Origin: Lachnospiraceae bacterium
GTDB taxonomy: Bacteria; Bacillota; Clostridia; Lachnospirales; Lachnospiraceae
Reading direction: 5' to 3'
Assembly: GCA_021770785.1 (NCBI GenBank)
Contig: JAETQH010000032.1
Span: forward strand, 30,004-94,003
Length of the DNA: 64,000 nt
Shown one piece after another: positions 51,780 to 60,983 of this stretch. Within the stretch, counting starts at the first letter, position 1, and each line of letters opens with the position of its first letter. The translations under genes and the position numbers were made by a program. A model generated the notes under the pieces. That model saw nothing but the letters and a program-made list of their open reading frames with translations. It was not told where the DNA came from and ran no database searches.

Positions 51780-52625
51780 ATGGCCGAATTAAATCAGTTT
51801 TACCAACTGGTTGCCATTGCCGATACCGGCACACTTTCAAAGGCCGCAGAGCTTGTCCACATCTCTCAGCCGGCGCTTACCCGCTCCATACAGAAGCTGG
51901 AAGCCGAGTGGAATGTGACGCTGTTCGACCGACAAAAAAATAAAATAACCCTGAATCAGACCGGAGAAATTGCCGTCCAGTATGCCAGACGGATTCTGGA
52001 GGATGTAAATACAATGACAGACGCGATTCAGGCCTACGATCGAAGCCTGCGCACCATTTCCATCGGTTCCTGCGCTCCCGGACCTTTGTTGGAATTACTC
52101 CCGGAACTGACAGAGCGTTTCTATGGAATGGCACTGACTTCTGAAACGGTCAGTGCAGAGAGCCTGCTTCCCGGATTGGAAAAGGGAACCTATCAGTTAA
52201 TCATTACCGATGCAGAAGTGACCATACCTGATATTTTATGTCACCCATTTTGTAGTGAACAACTCTACCTTACCGTTCCTCCCGCTCATCCTCTTGCGAA
52301 TAGGAAAGAAGGAATTTATCTGGAAGATCTGGCAGGGGAAACCATGCTGCTGTTCAAAGAAATTGGTATCTGGAAGAACCGGGTTATCTTGAAAATGCCG
52401 CAGACTAAATTCATTCTTCAGGATCAGGATGAGGCATTCTCTGCGCTGATTCAGGTTTCTGCACTTCCGGCTTTCGCGTCCGACTTGACATTAAAGCACG
52501 GCGACCGATGGCAGAATCAAAACCGGTTGACGCTACCCATCCTTGACCCAGAGGCCCATGTGACTTTTTACTGCTCTGCACATAAATCCCGCAAGGCATA
52601 TCTGCCAGGTCAGCACAACTTGTAA
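51780..52625 (+). CDS. LysR-family transcriptional regulator
   Basis: Start at MAELNQFYQLVAIADTGTLS after AAAGGAGGAG; the track's 34-codon extension has no ribosome site. 281 residues; HTH KAAELVHISQPALTRSIQKLE, wing KNKITLNQTGEIAVQYAR. An extended -10 (TGTTATAAT) sits 30 bp upstream. Divergent from the aldo/keto reductase and probably the regulator of both genes carrying the three-block element. Confidence 0.92.
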   Translation: MAELNQFYQLVAIADTGTLSKAAELVHISQPALTRSIQKLEAEWNVTLFDRQKNKITLNQTGEIAVQYARRILEDVNTMTDAIQAYDRSLRTISIGSCAPGPLLELLPELTERFYGMALTSETVSAESLLPGLEKGTYQLIITDAEVTIPDILCHPFCSEQLYLTVPPAHPLANRKEGIYLEDLAGETMLLFKEIGIWKNRVILKMPQTKFILQDQDEAFSALIQVSALPAFASDLTLKHGDRWQNQNRLTLPILDPEAHVTFYCSAHKSRKAYLPGQHNL

Positions 52626-52626
52626 A

Positions 52627-52662
52627 AATCTGCTGCCCCACGCACACAATGGGCAGCAGATT
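52627..52662. terminator. bidirectional terminator
   Basis: Perfect 12-bp stem AATCTGCTGCCC / GGGCAGCAGATT, 12-base loop; TTTTT on the minus-strand exit. It ends the LysR gene and the decayed operon facing it. Confidence 0.85.
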
Positions 52663-52677
52663 ACCTAAAACGCATCA

Positions 52678-53183
52678 ATCGTGAACCTTATAATTGGCAA
52701 GCAGCATCTCGCCGACGCCCGGAGCCTCCGGGTCGTGTTCTCCCTTACCGGTGTCCAGTCTGCGAAACTCCGCCATTTCGCTTTCTTCTGTAGACCAGAT
52801 CGGATACCCGACAAAAATCACATGGGCATCCGCAATCGGAATCTGATTCATAATTCACCGCCGCCAGAATAACCATTGGCATAAACCAGGTTTTTATCTA
52901 TATTGTAATAATTCAGAAGATAGCGTGTCAGAGCTATGGTCTGGTCTGCCGATGTTTCGCCCCAATCAGGATGTATAATTGTGGACATCACCCTCGGCCA
53001 CCTGAAAGAACAAATTTCCATCACTTGCCGTATCGCTGTATGTAAAACTTTCCGGGTAGTTCTTCATCGCTTCGATCTGTCTGTTCAGCGCCGGATATGC
53101 GGTGTCATCGGACGACCACAGGCGGTTACAGAAATCGCCAGAAGCAGTGCCAGCATCCCTGCTAAAATTTTAGATCCTTTCAT
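52678..53183 (-). pseudogene. mosaic of lipoprotein, alpha/beta-hydrolase and flavodoxin pieces
   Basis: Minus-strand reading from 53183: a lipoprotein signal (MKGSKILAGMLALLLAISVT, Cys) goes out of frame within 10 codons. The next frame gives SSDDTAYPALNRQIEAMKNY, the next IALTRYLLNYYNIDKNLVYANGYSGGGEL (the GYSGGGE nucleophile elbow of PHB-depolymerase-like esterases). Then MNQIPIADAHVIFVGYPIWS (flavodoxin-like) runs to the stop at 52678. It is several deletions and frameshifts in one stretch, with no intact gene. Confidence 0.6.
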
Positions 53184-53967
53184 GTTCACCTTCCTCCTGT
53201 AGTTCATTTGCCGCAATAATTTCCTGCAGGGAAATATGTTCATTTCTATAACGTGCCTTGGGATTTTTATCTGCCATGCGAAGCCCTATCGCTTTCTGCG
53301 GGCAATTCTGCACACAGGCCAGACAAAACTCACAAGTTTTCTGTTTCCGCTTCGCCTGCCCGTTTTCCACATAAAAATTCCCAACAGGACATACTTTTGC
53401 ACAAATTCCACAGCCAATGCAGCCCTCTTTCACTTTGATCTGACTACCGTTATTGAAAGCAGGAGCCAGACGGTTCATTTTTGCCACGCGGGCATGTAAT
53501 TTTCTCTGCTCTTTTGTGGCCTCCGGGACACCTCGCTTTCTTTCAGCTACTGCCTGAACAGCGATTTTAACCTGTTCCTCCACATTCTTTTCCAAAGCGG
53601 TTTCTTCTTCCATATCAAATACCGGAAGGTAGTTGTCCACCATTTTAATGGCCGCAATATAATCCACAAAGACGCCGTATTTTTCCGCAAGCTGCGCTGT
53701 AAACTCCGGCGAATCGCTCTCATCATGTCCATAGGTCAGAATAATGTACAGATACTCTGCTTCAAATTCCGATTCCTCAAGGAATTTCACCACCATCTTC
53801 GGCGGCTGTCCCGCAAAAACAGGGCATACAATTCCGATGGTATCGTCTGAAAACCTGCGCCGCTTGCCGCGCATAATCTGGGGGATACTGATCGGCGTAT
53901 CTGAAAATTGCTTGGCAACATACAGGCTGTTACCAGTTGCCGTAAAATAAAATACCATTTTTGTCAC
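53170..53967 (-). CDS. EFR1 family ferrodoxin (flavodoxin + 2[4Fe-4S])
   Basis: 265 residues. Flavodoxin-like N-terminus (MVFYFTATGNSLYVAKQF), then two 4Fe-4S motifs CIGCGICAKVCPVGNFY and CEFCLACVQNCPQKAI. This EFR1 architecture is common in anaerobic Firmicutes as an electron-transfer module. It follows the truncated permease and overlaps the start of the mosaic remnant by 14 bp. Confidence 0.93.
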   Translation of the reverse strand: MTKMVFYFTATGNSLYVAKQFSDTPISIPQIMRGKRRRFSDDTIGIVCPVFAGQPPKMVVKFLEESEFEAEYLYIILTYGHDESDSPEFTAQLAEKYGVFVDYIAAIKMVDNYLPVFDMEEETALEKNVEEQVKIAVQAVAERKRGVPEATKEQRKLHARVAKMNRLAPAFNNGSQIKVKEGCIGCGICAKVCPVGNFYVENGQAKRKQKTCEFCLACVQNCPQKAIGLRMADKNPKARYRNEHISLQEIIAANELQEEGEHERI

Positions 53968-54000
53968 CTCTTTCTGTCCGAGTATTCAAAAATCAGTTAT

Positions 54001-54715
54001 TTATACCAGAAGATTTACCACCAGCCCGGTGGCAAAAGAAAATATCATAACAAATGCGATATAGAGCACAAAATTCTTTATTCCCAGGACGATCTTCAAC
54101 GCTCCCAGATTCGTGATCTTGGTGGATGGCCCGGTAATCATAAACGCCGCTGCGCTGCCCATACTCATTCCATCCATCAGCCATGCCTGGAGCAGGGGAA
54201 TGGTACCCCCGCCGCAGGCATATAACGGCACGCCGATGGTAGCTGCCATCAGGACGCCGAACGCCTCGTTACCACCAAAGAAAGTTGTCATCAGATCCTC
54301 CGGCACATAACGCTGGAACACTGCAGAGAGAAACACACCGAACAGGAAATAAAGACCTGTTGCCCGGATGTTCCGTCCGATATTCTTAATCAGACGCAGG
54401 AGCAGATTGGGGTCAGTGTCGTGATTATGGGGTTCCTCAAATCCTGCAAAATTAAAAAACGGCTTTCCTCTGCCGAGGAACCGGATTAACATCCCCGCCA
54501 GAGTCCCGCAGATAAAACAGGAAACAATGCGGACTGCCAAAGCAGTCGTTCCCAACGCTGTACTGTAAATAATAAGCTGTGGATTCAGCAGAATGGAACA
54601 CATCATAAATGAGGCCAGCCATTCATCCCGCATCCCGCTTTTGGAAAAGGAGGCTGCCAGGGGAATCGTGCCGTACATGCAAAGGGGAGAAGCAATCCCA
54701 AGGAGGCTTGCCGGT
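54001..54715 (-). pseudogene. permease (UPF0718/ArsP-like) lacking its N-terminus
   Basis: In frame from about 54715 the sequence reads SLLGIASPLCMYGTIPLAAS and on through ATIGVPLYACGGGTIPLLQA and SAAAFMITGPSTKITNLGALK, typical of the UPF0718/ArsP-type permeases. The track places the start at an internal Met (54678). Relatives have about 300 residues; the first helices are missing. The break coincides with the break in the DUF362 gene, so one deletion removed both ends. Confidence 0.7.
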
Positions 54716-55615
54716 ACGGTTCATCACGCTGATATAGAGGATATTTCCGTCAAGGGCATCTACCACGGATTTACCAGCCTCCGCCATGCTCTCTGTAAAG
54801 GGATCCTGCTCACCGCCCCACGGACTGGTATGGCTTTCTCCTGCGGTGTGGATCAGACACTTTCCTTCCTGAGAGCCAAGACCGATGGAGATGTTTTTAA
54901 TCGCGCCGCCAAATCCCGCCATGGCGTGTCCCTTAAAATGAGAAAGCACCAGATAACCGTCATATTCCGCAAAATGGGCACCAACCAAATTTTCCGTAAG
55001 CCTTGTTCCGCCCTCTACCGGCAGACTAACGGAACCTTCCTCGTCCAGAACAACAAAGTCGGCTATGTCTGTAAATCCATGATCTTCCGCCACCTGATAG
55101 TGCATGGCGGTACCGGAACGCTGTCCGCCGTAAGCCGTATTATTTTCTACGATAGTTCCGTCCACCTGATGTACCAGATCGGCAATCAGGTTCGGGGCAA
55201 GATAGTTACTGGCAGGCGGCTCCCCGGTAGAAAGTTTCACTGCAATGTTGTCTCCCGTCAGTTCCACGCCAAGAGCGGCGTAAATATCCAGCATAGCCTG
55301 GGCGCTGATGTCTGAGGTATAGTAAACGACTGCATCGGAAGCTTCATCCCGATGTTCCAGAGAGGTCAGAGAAATCACCTCGCCGCCATTGGTTACAATA
55401 CTTTCTCCCGGTCCAGCTCCTTCATGGGGCTGGACCTGCATAGCCTCCCGGGCAGTTTGGGAAGTCTCCGATTCATCTTCCCGTGTTTCAGTCTGCGGCT
55501 GAGAAGCCCCTGAACGCTCACTGCTGTCCGTACTGCTGTTGCCACAACCGGCTAAAATAGAAGCCAGTAAGACAGTGCCTAAAAAGAGACAAAGAACTCT
55601 ATTTTTTCGCTTCAT
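54623..55615 (-). pseudogene. DUF362 lipoprotein truncated by deletion
   Basis: Lipoprotein signal MKRKNRVLCLFLGTVLLASI with lipobox SILAGC, then a DUF362 domain (VVYYTSDISAQAMLDIYAAL, YLVLSHFKGHAMAGFGGAIK, NISIGLGSQEGKCLIH). It is normal up to LDGNILYISVMNR, after which it runs out of frame into the permease (TGKPPWDCFSPLHVRHDSPG) and stops. About a quarter of the domain is missing. Whether the 300-residue remainder is functional is doubtful. Confidence 0.75.
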
Positions 55616-55764
55616 ATAGTTTCCTCCTTGTAATGCTGCCGAAAAGATTTGCTTCCACCGGGCATTATCTTTTCTCCGTTATCCCTTTGCGGTTCCGACC
55701 GCTGCTCTGTATCCTCCTGCATATCAGAACTCTCTGCACCATACTTTTCGCATCTGATATTCAT

Positions 55765-56325
55765 CTACTTCAACTGCGCTCCGTCTTTGAAAGCATTGCC
55801 AACTTTATCGCCTAATTTGTAATAGCCATAATGCACCGTATCGTAGGTGATGGGGCTGAACAATTCCAGGCTGATCTCTCCGTCCTCACCAAGTACCCGT
55901 TCATCCACGCTGACATTGACGATTCGCCCCAGATACTTACTGTCATCAATCACTTTCACAAGTTCGCATTCCAGTGTCACCGGCAGTTCGTTGATAATCG
56001 GAGCATTGACAAAGCTGCTTTTTGTTGTGGTAAAGCATGCTTTTTCCATTTTCTCCGGCTCTTTGCTTCCGGATACAAGCCCCACATAATCGCAGGCAAC
56101 CAGATGTTCCACATCTGCTGCACTCACAGTAAAGGCTTTTGTCACCAAAAGATTTTCAGTGGTCTTATGTTGGGAAAGATCAATGATAATCTCATCCCTG
56201 CCCACGATGCCGCCCCATGCGGCGTTCATTGCATTGGGTTTTCCATTTTCATCATAGGTTCCGATAATCAGAACCGGCTGCGGAAAAAGAAACGGTTTTG
56301 CTCCAAAATTTTTTCTTGTTGACAT
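55765..56325 (-). CDS. flavin reductase family protein
   Basis: 186 residues, FMN-binding split-barrel: FPQPVLIIGTYDENGKPNAM followed by NAAWGGIVGRDEIIIDLSQHKTTENLL, with YVGLVSGSKEPEKMEKACFT. The type binds FMN and can hand electrons to nearby partners. It heads the decayed DUF362-permease-EFR1 unit. Copy B of the three-block element is about 110 bp upstream. Confidence 0.92.
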   Translation of the reverse strand: MSTRKNFGAKPFLFPQPVLIIGTYDENGKPNAMNAAWGGIVGRDEIIIDLSQHKTTENLLVTKAFTVSAADVEHLVACDYVGLVSGSKEPEKMEKACFTTTKSSFVNAPIINELPVTLECELVKVIDDSKYLGRIVNVSVDERVLGEDGEISLELFSPITYDTVHYGYYKLGDKVGNAFKDGAQLK

Positions 56326-56434
56326 TGTATTGTCCTCCTGTTTATTGTTTTTTCAATTCATTTGCCTTTCCCAAAAAGCTGCTGCATTGTCAAGCTTCCC
56401 TTGCTTTCAAATTACATTTTAGATGATGACTCCG

Positions 56435-56485
56435 AAAAAGTACAATACCGATTCGTCAATGCACTATAATCCACGTGCATACTAA
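56435..56485 (-). promoter_or_regulatory. three-block element, copy B
   Basis: AAAAAGTACAAT-N16-ACTATAAT-N7-CATACTAA, the same blocks and gaps as copy A. On the minus strand TTGACT and TATAGT are also 16 bp apart here, so a promoter may overlap the element. Confidence 0.7.
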
Positions 56486-56525
56486 GTCAAGAATTGAACT
56501 TGTATTTTTATTTCTCAACACTATA

Positions 56526-56572
56526 AAAGAGTAGCAGATAATGCGATCCCTCGCATATATGTGCTACTCTTT
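56526..56572. terminator. terminator-like hairpin
   Basis: AAAGAGTAGCA...ATGCGA / TCGCAT...TGCTACTCTTT with small internal mismatches; A- and T-rich flanks on both sides. Confidence 0.65.
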
Positions 56573-56632
56573 CTATTATGCACGATAGACCAGAGCATCT
56601 CCACTTTGTAGGAAATGGATTTTATGAAATAT

Positions 56633-56730
56633 GAGTAAAAAGGTTATCAGTCAGTCTATACCACAACAAAACTGGCGGATGCTCTGCATGAGGCATTTGG
56701 CTTTTCTACTTCAAAGCAGATTATAGTTAT
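56633..56730 (+). pseudogene. IS4/IS1634-type transposase C-terminal scrap
   Basis: Plus-strand frame KGYQSVYTTTKLADALHEAF then GFSTSKQII resembles the end of IS4/IS1634 transposases. No start, no DDE residues, no inverted repeat were found. From 56706 on the minus strand a further orphan stretch (VIPVKETMQESVVDLYENGQ) fills the gap to the GH13 gene. The call is by eye. Confidence 0.35.
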
Positions 56731-56816
56731 ATTTTACTCTTGCTTTCTGTCCATTTTCATAGAGGTCGACCACGCTCTCCTGCATGGTTTCTTTTACCGG
56801 AATAACATAATACACT

Positions 56817-58484
56817 CTATTCTCCTTCTGCAATCAAAACAGCCTGATACGGCAACAGTCTCTCTGTATTCCATCTGTCCTGATTGTCTAATATTCTTTT
56901 TCCGTTCGCTAGCTGTTTTGGAATTGCCGCTTCTCCCTCTCCAAAATTGACAAGAACCGCAACACGCTTTTCCCCATTGCTTCGATAGTATCCTATCAGT
57001 GCATCTTCGTCTGACTCAATCGGTGAAAAGTCACCGTATGTCAAAACATCGCTGTACTCGGATTGCTTTCGTAATGCAATCATTTTTTTATAAAAATGGT
57101 ACACGCTCTTATCGTTTTGCCTCTCTGCCTTTGCATTGATGGTTTCATAATCCGGATTTACTGCAATCCATGGCTCTTCCTCTGAAAATCCGGCATATAC
57201 GCTTTCATCCCACTGCATTGGAGTTCTGCTATTATCGCGTCCTCTTGCCCGAAAATACTCCATATCTTTTTGCGGATTCTCACCGTTTTTCACACTCTGC
57301 TCATATCGCTGAACTGCAAACGGATCCCTGATCTGGCTAATATCTGAAAATGGATAATTCTCCATTCCAAGCTCCTGTCCCTGATAGATAAACGGTGTTC
57401 CTCGAAGAAAGAAATAGAGTGCCCCAAGTGCTGTCTTACTCTCGTATCCGATGCTCTCTTCCGGAATGTATTTATTCACCGAGCGCGGCTGATCATGATT
57501 CTCAAGATATGGACTTCCCCATCCATATTTTTCAATCATATTCTGGCTTGCAAATATCTTTTCTCTCATTTCCCGAATTGTAAATCTCTTTTTCCATTCT
57601 TTTCCATTTGATTTTTCCACGTCCATGTCTGTATAGGAAAAATCAAATACTGTTGAAAAAAATCCATGTTCTCCGACAAATTCTTCCATCTTCCCTTCCG
57701 GAACACTCACCTCTGCCACCGTAAACATGTCGTATCGTTCAAATACTTCATCTCTCAGTTCTGCCAGATATGCCTCGATTCCATCCTGCATCAGAACATA
57801 TTTATCCACTGATACCATTCCGTCCGTGCCATCTGTCGGAAGTATGGTCTGTGCCAAAGCTTCTTTTGTCTTTTTAATATTTCCAATTGCATCAATTCGA
57901 AATCCGGCAATGCCTTTCTTTTGCCAGAACTTCATCATCCTGATGATTTCTTGGCGAACGTTTGGGTTCGCCCAGTTTAAATCAGGCTGCTCTTTCGAAA
58001 AAGAATGGAAGTAAAAACGATTGCTCTCACCGATTCTTTCCCAGGCACTTGTTCCGTTATAGCAGCGGATATTGTTTGGCTCTTTTCCGCTTGTCTCTTC
58101 GATTAAAAAGTAACCTGCATACTCGCCCTCCGGGTTTTTCACGGCCTCCTGAAACCACTTATGCTGATTAGAGCAATGATTTACAACCAAATCCATCAGT
58201 ATTTTTATGCCGCGCTCTTTTGCACAGGCAATCAGTCTTTCAAAGTCTTCATTTGTTCCAAAAACAGGATCTACATTATAATAATCTGCAATATCATATC
58301 CATTGTCCATCATCGGTGATACATTAATCGGACACAACCAGATTACATCAATTCCCAAATCCGCCAGATAATCTATTTTCTCAATAATACCGTTTAAATC
58401 ACCGATTCCATCTCCATTTGAGTCTTTAAAACTTTTCGGATAAATCTGATAAATAACGGACTTTTTCCACCACTTTTCTTTCAT
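56817..58484 (-). CDS. GH13 alpha-glucosidase (oligo-1,6-glucosidase type)
   Basis: 555 residues. Start MKEKWWKKSVIYQIYPKSFK; conserved regions MDLVVNHCSNQH, GFRIDAIGNIKK (nucleophile Asp), MFTVAEVSVPEG (acid/base Glu) and YLENHDQPRSVNKY. This is the GH13_31-type, acting on alpha-1,6 or alpha-1,4 short glucosides in the cytoplasm. It is the last gene of a transport-hydrolase operon. Confidence 0.94.
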   Translation of the reverse strand: MKEKWWKKSVIYQIYPKSFKDSNGDGIGDLNGIIEKIDYLADLGIDVIWLCPINVSPMMDNGYDIADYYNVDPVFGTNEDFERLIACAKERGIKILMDLVVNHCSNQHKWFQEAVKNPEGEYAGYFLIEETSGKEPNNIRCYNGTSAWERIGESNRFYFHSFSKEQPDLNWANPNVRQEIIRMMKFWQKKGIAGFRIDAIGNIKKTKEALAQTILPTDGTDGMVSVDKYVLMQDGIEAYLAELRDEVFERYDMFTVAEVSVPEGKMEEFVGEHGFFSTVFDFSYTDMDVEKSNGKEWKKRFTIREMREKIFASQNMIEKYGWGSPYLENHDQPRSVNKYIPEESIGYESKTALGALYFFLRGTPFIYQGQELGMENYPFSDISQIRDPFAVQRYEQSVKNGENPQKDMEYFRARGRDNSRTPMQWDESVYAGFSEEEPWIAVNPDYETINAKAERQNDKSVYHFYKKMIALRKQSEYSDVLTYGDFSPIESDEDALIGYYRSNGEKRVAVLVNFGEGEAAIPKQLANGKRILDNQDRWNTERLLPYQAVLIAEGE

Positions 58485-58500
58485 CTTACCATACCTCCCA

Positions 58501-59337
58501 TCACTTAATTGCTCCTGCCACTACTCCGTCAATAATCTGTTTTTGTAAGAATGCATAAATGATAATGACCGGAAGAATTGACATAATCAGCCCGGAGCAT
58601 ACGAGTGAATAGTCCACCGAATACTGTCCAAAAAATGAATACGTCATAAGCGGCAGCGTCTTTAACCGATTGCTCTGAAGTAAAATATACGGAAGCAGGA
58701 AATCATTCCAAATTGCAAGTATATCAAGTACCGCCACAGTCGAAATAATTGGCTTAAGCAACGGGAAAATCACCCTGAACAAAATCTGGAAATGATTACA
58801 TCCATCAATTGTCGCCGCCTCATCCAGTTCTACCGGAATACTTTTAATAAATCCTTGAAACATAAAAACAGCCATTGAAATATGCGCACCAACATAAAAT
58901 ACTACCACCATAAAAATATTGTCGACCGCGTTGATTGCAGCAAAGTTTTTTACAATCGGAATCATAATTGTCTGAAATGGAATAATCATGGATGCCACCA
59001 TAATCATGAACAGTATTTTATTTATTTTCCAGTTATTCCTTGCAAAAAAGTACGCACACATCACTGCAAACAGAATGATAAACACGATACTGAACACCGT
59101 GATAATAAGTGAATTTTTAAAGGTTCCCAGATAATTCATCGCCGTAAATGCTTTTGCATATCCCTGCAGATTGATTACTTGCGGAAACGACAATGGGTCT
59201 AATATAATCTCTTTGTTTGCTTTAAAGCTGTTTAAAAGTACCAGAAAAAACGGTATGAGAAACAAAATTAAAAGCAACGTAAAAAGAGCATAAATGACTA
59301 TCTGACCGGATTTGATTCTTATTTGCTGTTTTCTCAT
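58501..59337 (-). CDS. carbohydrate ABC transporter permease (MalG-like)
   Basis: 278 residues, six helices, EAA loop PVELDEAATIDGCNHFQILFRVIFPL, C-terminal QKQIIDGVVAGAIK. It is typical of the CUT1 second permease. Its start overlaps the stop of the MalF-like gene by one base (TAATG). Confidence 0.92.
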   Translation of the reverse strand: MRKQQIRIKSGQIVIYALFTLLLILFLIPFFLVLLNSFKANKEIILDPLSFPQVINLQGYAKAFTAMNYLGTFKNSLIITVFSIVFIILFAVMCAYFFARNNWKINKILFMIMVASMIIPFQTIMIPIVKNFAAINAVDNIFMVVVFYVGAHISMAVFMFQGFIKSIPVELDEAATIDGCNHFQILFRVIFPLLKPIISTVAVLDILAIWNDFLLPYILLQSNRLKTLPLMTYSFFGQYSVDYSLVCSGLIMSILPVIIIYAFLQKQIIDGVVAGAIK

Positions 59338-60215
59338 TATGCCTCTACCTCCTTACTCTTTGACAACCCCACCTGTAATAACGTAATGACTGCAACAATC
59401 ACGAATAAAATCAATGCCTCTGCCTGTCCGACTCCGTATTGCTGAGACGTAAATGCCCGCTCATACACCTGCATTGCAACCAGCTTCGTCGATGCGAACG
59501 GTCCGCCGTTCGTCAGTGACATATTGACATCGTATGCCATAAATGCGGATTTGATGGACATGAAACCACAGATTGTAATGGACGGCATAATAAGCGGCAA
59601 AATAATATATCTTAATTCCTTCCATCCGGTAGCTCCGTCAAGCTTTGCCGCTTCCAACACATCTTTCGGAAGTCCGACGATACCGGCCATATATATTAAC
59701 ATGAGATATCCCGCTAACTGCCAGACCGCAACAACGATAAGAGATGCGAATGCTGTCTTCGGCTGACTGAGCAGATTTTTCTGTAATAACCCGATATGGA
59801 GCAAATCTCCAATAGTAGGAAGTGCTGTCGAGAAAACAAATTTCCAGATTAATCCCAGAACAACCCCTCCAATCAGGTTCGGTGTAAAAAATCCAACCCG
59901 GTAAATTCCCTGTGCTTTTATTCCTCTTGTAAGTCCATATGCGATAAAAAACGCCACGATATTCGTGATTACTACCACAAAAAGAACATATTCAAATGTT
60001 TTCAATAAAGACGTAATAAATTCCGCATCTTTGAATGCATTTACGTAATTTGTAAGACCAACGAAATGATATGAATCCGCCAAACCGTTCCAGTCAGTAA
60101 AACTCAACTGTACACCACTGATAAATGCTGCCCCTATAATTGCAAAAAAGAAAAATAATGCCGGGCCTGCAAAGCAGATGAAATTTTTGATATTTTTTGC
60201 TCTTTTATTTTTCAT
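59337..60215 (-). CDS. sugar ABC transporter permease (MalF-like)
   Basis: I start at MKNKRAKNIKNFICFAGPAL, which matches the family's usual N-terminus; the track's 22-residue extension (MKTLRSSMRRSPKRKNP) runs into foreign sequence. Neither start has a good ribosome site, so the 5' region has probably been changed by rearrangement. About 292 residues; EAA loop DVLEAAKLDGATGWKELRYIILPLIM. No binding-protein gene is left upstream, though CUT1 importers need one. Confidence 0.85.
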   Translation of the reverse strand: MKNKRAKNIKNFICFAGPALFFFFAIIGAAFISGVQLSFTDWNGLADSYHFVGLTNYVNAFKDAEFITSLLKTFEYVLFVVVITNIVAFFIAYGLTRGIKAQGIYRVGFFTPNLIGGVVLGLIWKFVFSTALPTIGDLLHIGLLQKNLLSQPKTAFASLIVVAVWQLAGYLMLIYMAGIVGLPKDVLEAAKLDGATGWKELRYIILPLIMPSITICGFMSIKSAFMAYDVNMSLTNGGPFASTKLVAMQVYERAFTSQQYGVGQAEALILFVIVAVITLLQVGLSKSKEVEA

Positions 60216-60410
60216 ACAAAATTTATCTACCGGATTTTTTCTCTTTGGTGATCTTCGCATACTTGAACGGAGCGTTTTCATTCACACTGAAACACAGCCA
60301 CATGTACGAAGGTATCAAGCAGGACTCCATCGACTCCGGTTTCCTTTTCCATCTCAACGCTTTCAATGGTGTTCTCACTGTTCCACGAAAACCTCAAAGA
60401 GAGAACTGAA

Positions 60411-60521
60411 ATGGCAAAATCCATGCTAGATGAAGACATTGATCTTGTAAAAATCATGAAAGTCACCGGGCTGACGGAGGCAGAACTTCTTCACCTTCAA
60501 GATGAAGCTGTAACAATATAA
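60411..60521 (+). pseudogene. Rpn-type (PD-(D/E)XK transposase-like) C-terminal remnant
   Basis: Plus-strand tail MAKSMLDEDIDLVKIMKVTG then LTEAELLHLQDEAVTI and stop. In frame upstream it reads SLFHENLKERTE. This is the typical C-terminal end of Rpn/PD-(D/E)XK-transposase family proteins. The catalytic domain is absent. A terminator follows. Confidence 0.55.
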
Positions 60522-60535
60522 CCCGTAAAACCAAG

Positions 60536-60563
60536 CTGCCCTTACCAAAACGGGCAGTTTTTT
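60536..60563 (+). terminator. terminator after the Rpn remnant
   Basis: CTGCCC / GGGCAG stem with a 10-base loop and TTTTTT directly after. Confidence 0.75.
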
Positions 60564-60726
60564 ATGCCATAAACTCTGCTACCATTCCGTATCAACCCGT
60601 ATACCCTTTCTGCCATAATATTCACCTCTCTTCGCATTATGATCCGCACAAAAGCTTTTTTCATACAAAAACACTGCAAACATCTGCCACAGTGTCTTTT
60701 GTCGTTCCCTTATAAAATTTTTAAGC

Positions 60727-60795
60727 GTTTGCGGAAGGATTTGAACCTTCGGTGCGCTACCGCACACCACCTTAGCAGGTCGCAGAGCGGAACGG
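60727..60795 (-). tRNA. tRNA-Ser(GCU)-like 3' fragment
   Basis: On the minus strand CTGCTAA (anticodon loop-like, GCT), a long variable arm (GTGCG-GTAG-CGCAC) and a perfect T-arm (GAAGG-TTCAAAT-CCTTC) lie in tRNA-Ser order. The anticodon stem is mismatched and no matching 5' acceptor or D-arm is found upstream. It looks like a degraded tRNA, or the 3' part left at an integration site. Confidence 0.45.
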
Positions 60796-60899
60796 ACCAG
60801 GGATGATATGAAGAAACTTTATAATGTCCGGGCGAATATAAAACATTTGCTGGATATTCTATGAGAGTGTTTATTAACAAGAATTTGCCGAATCGAGTC

Positions 60900-60959
60900 T
60901 TGACAAAATGAAAGTTTTCTTTATAATAGTTCATTATAAAACCGTTCTAAATCGAACTA
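60900..60959 (+). promoter_or_regulatory. marR-MATE promoter and operator
   Basis: TTGACA and TATAAT with 16-bp spacing. Behind the -10 lie TAGTTC (60927) and the palindrome GTTC-N6-GAAC (60944-60957, running on to GAACTA). These fit MarR-type operator half-sites and suggest autorepression. Confidence 0.7.
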
Positions 60960-60983
60960 AATTAGCTGTAAAGGAGCGCAGAT

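Noticed and set aside
60579-60934. Two small minus-strand ORFs (63 and 74 aa)
   Set aside because: Both run across the tRNA-like fragment; their sequence in that part is just translated tRNA.
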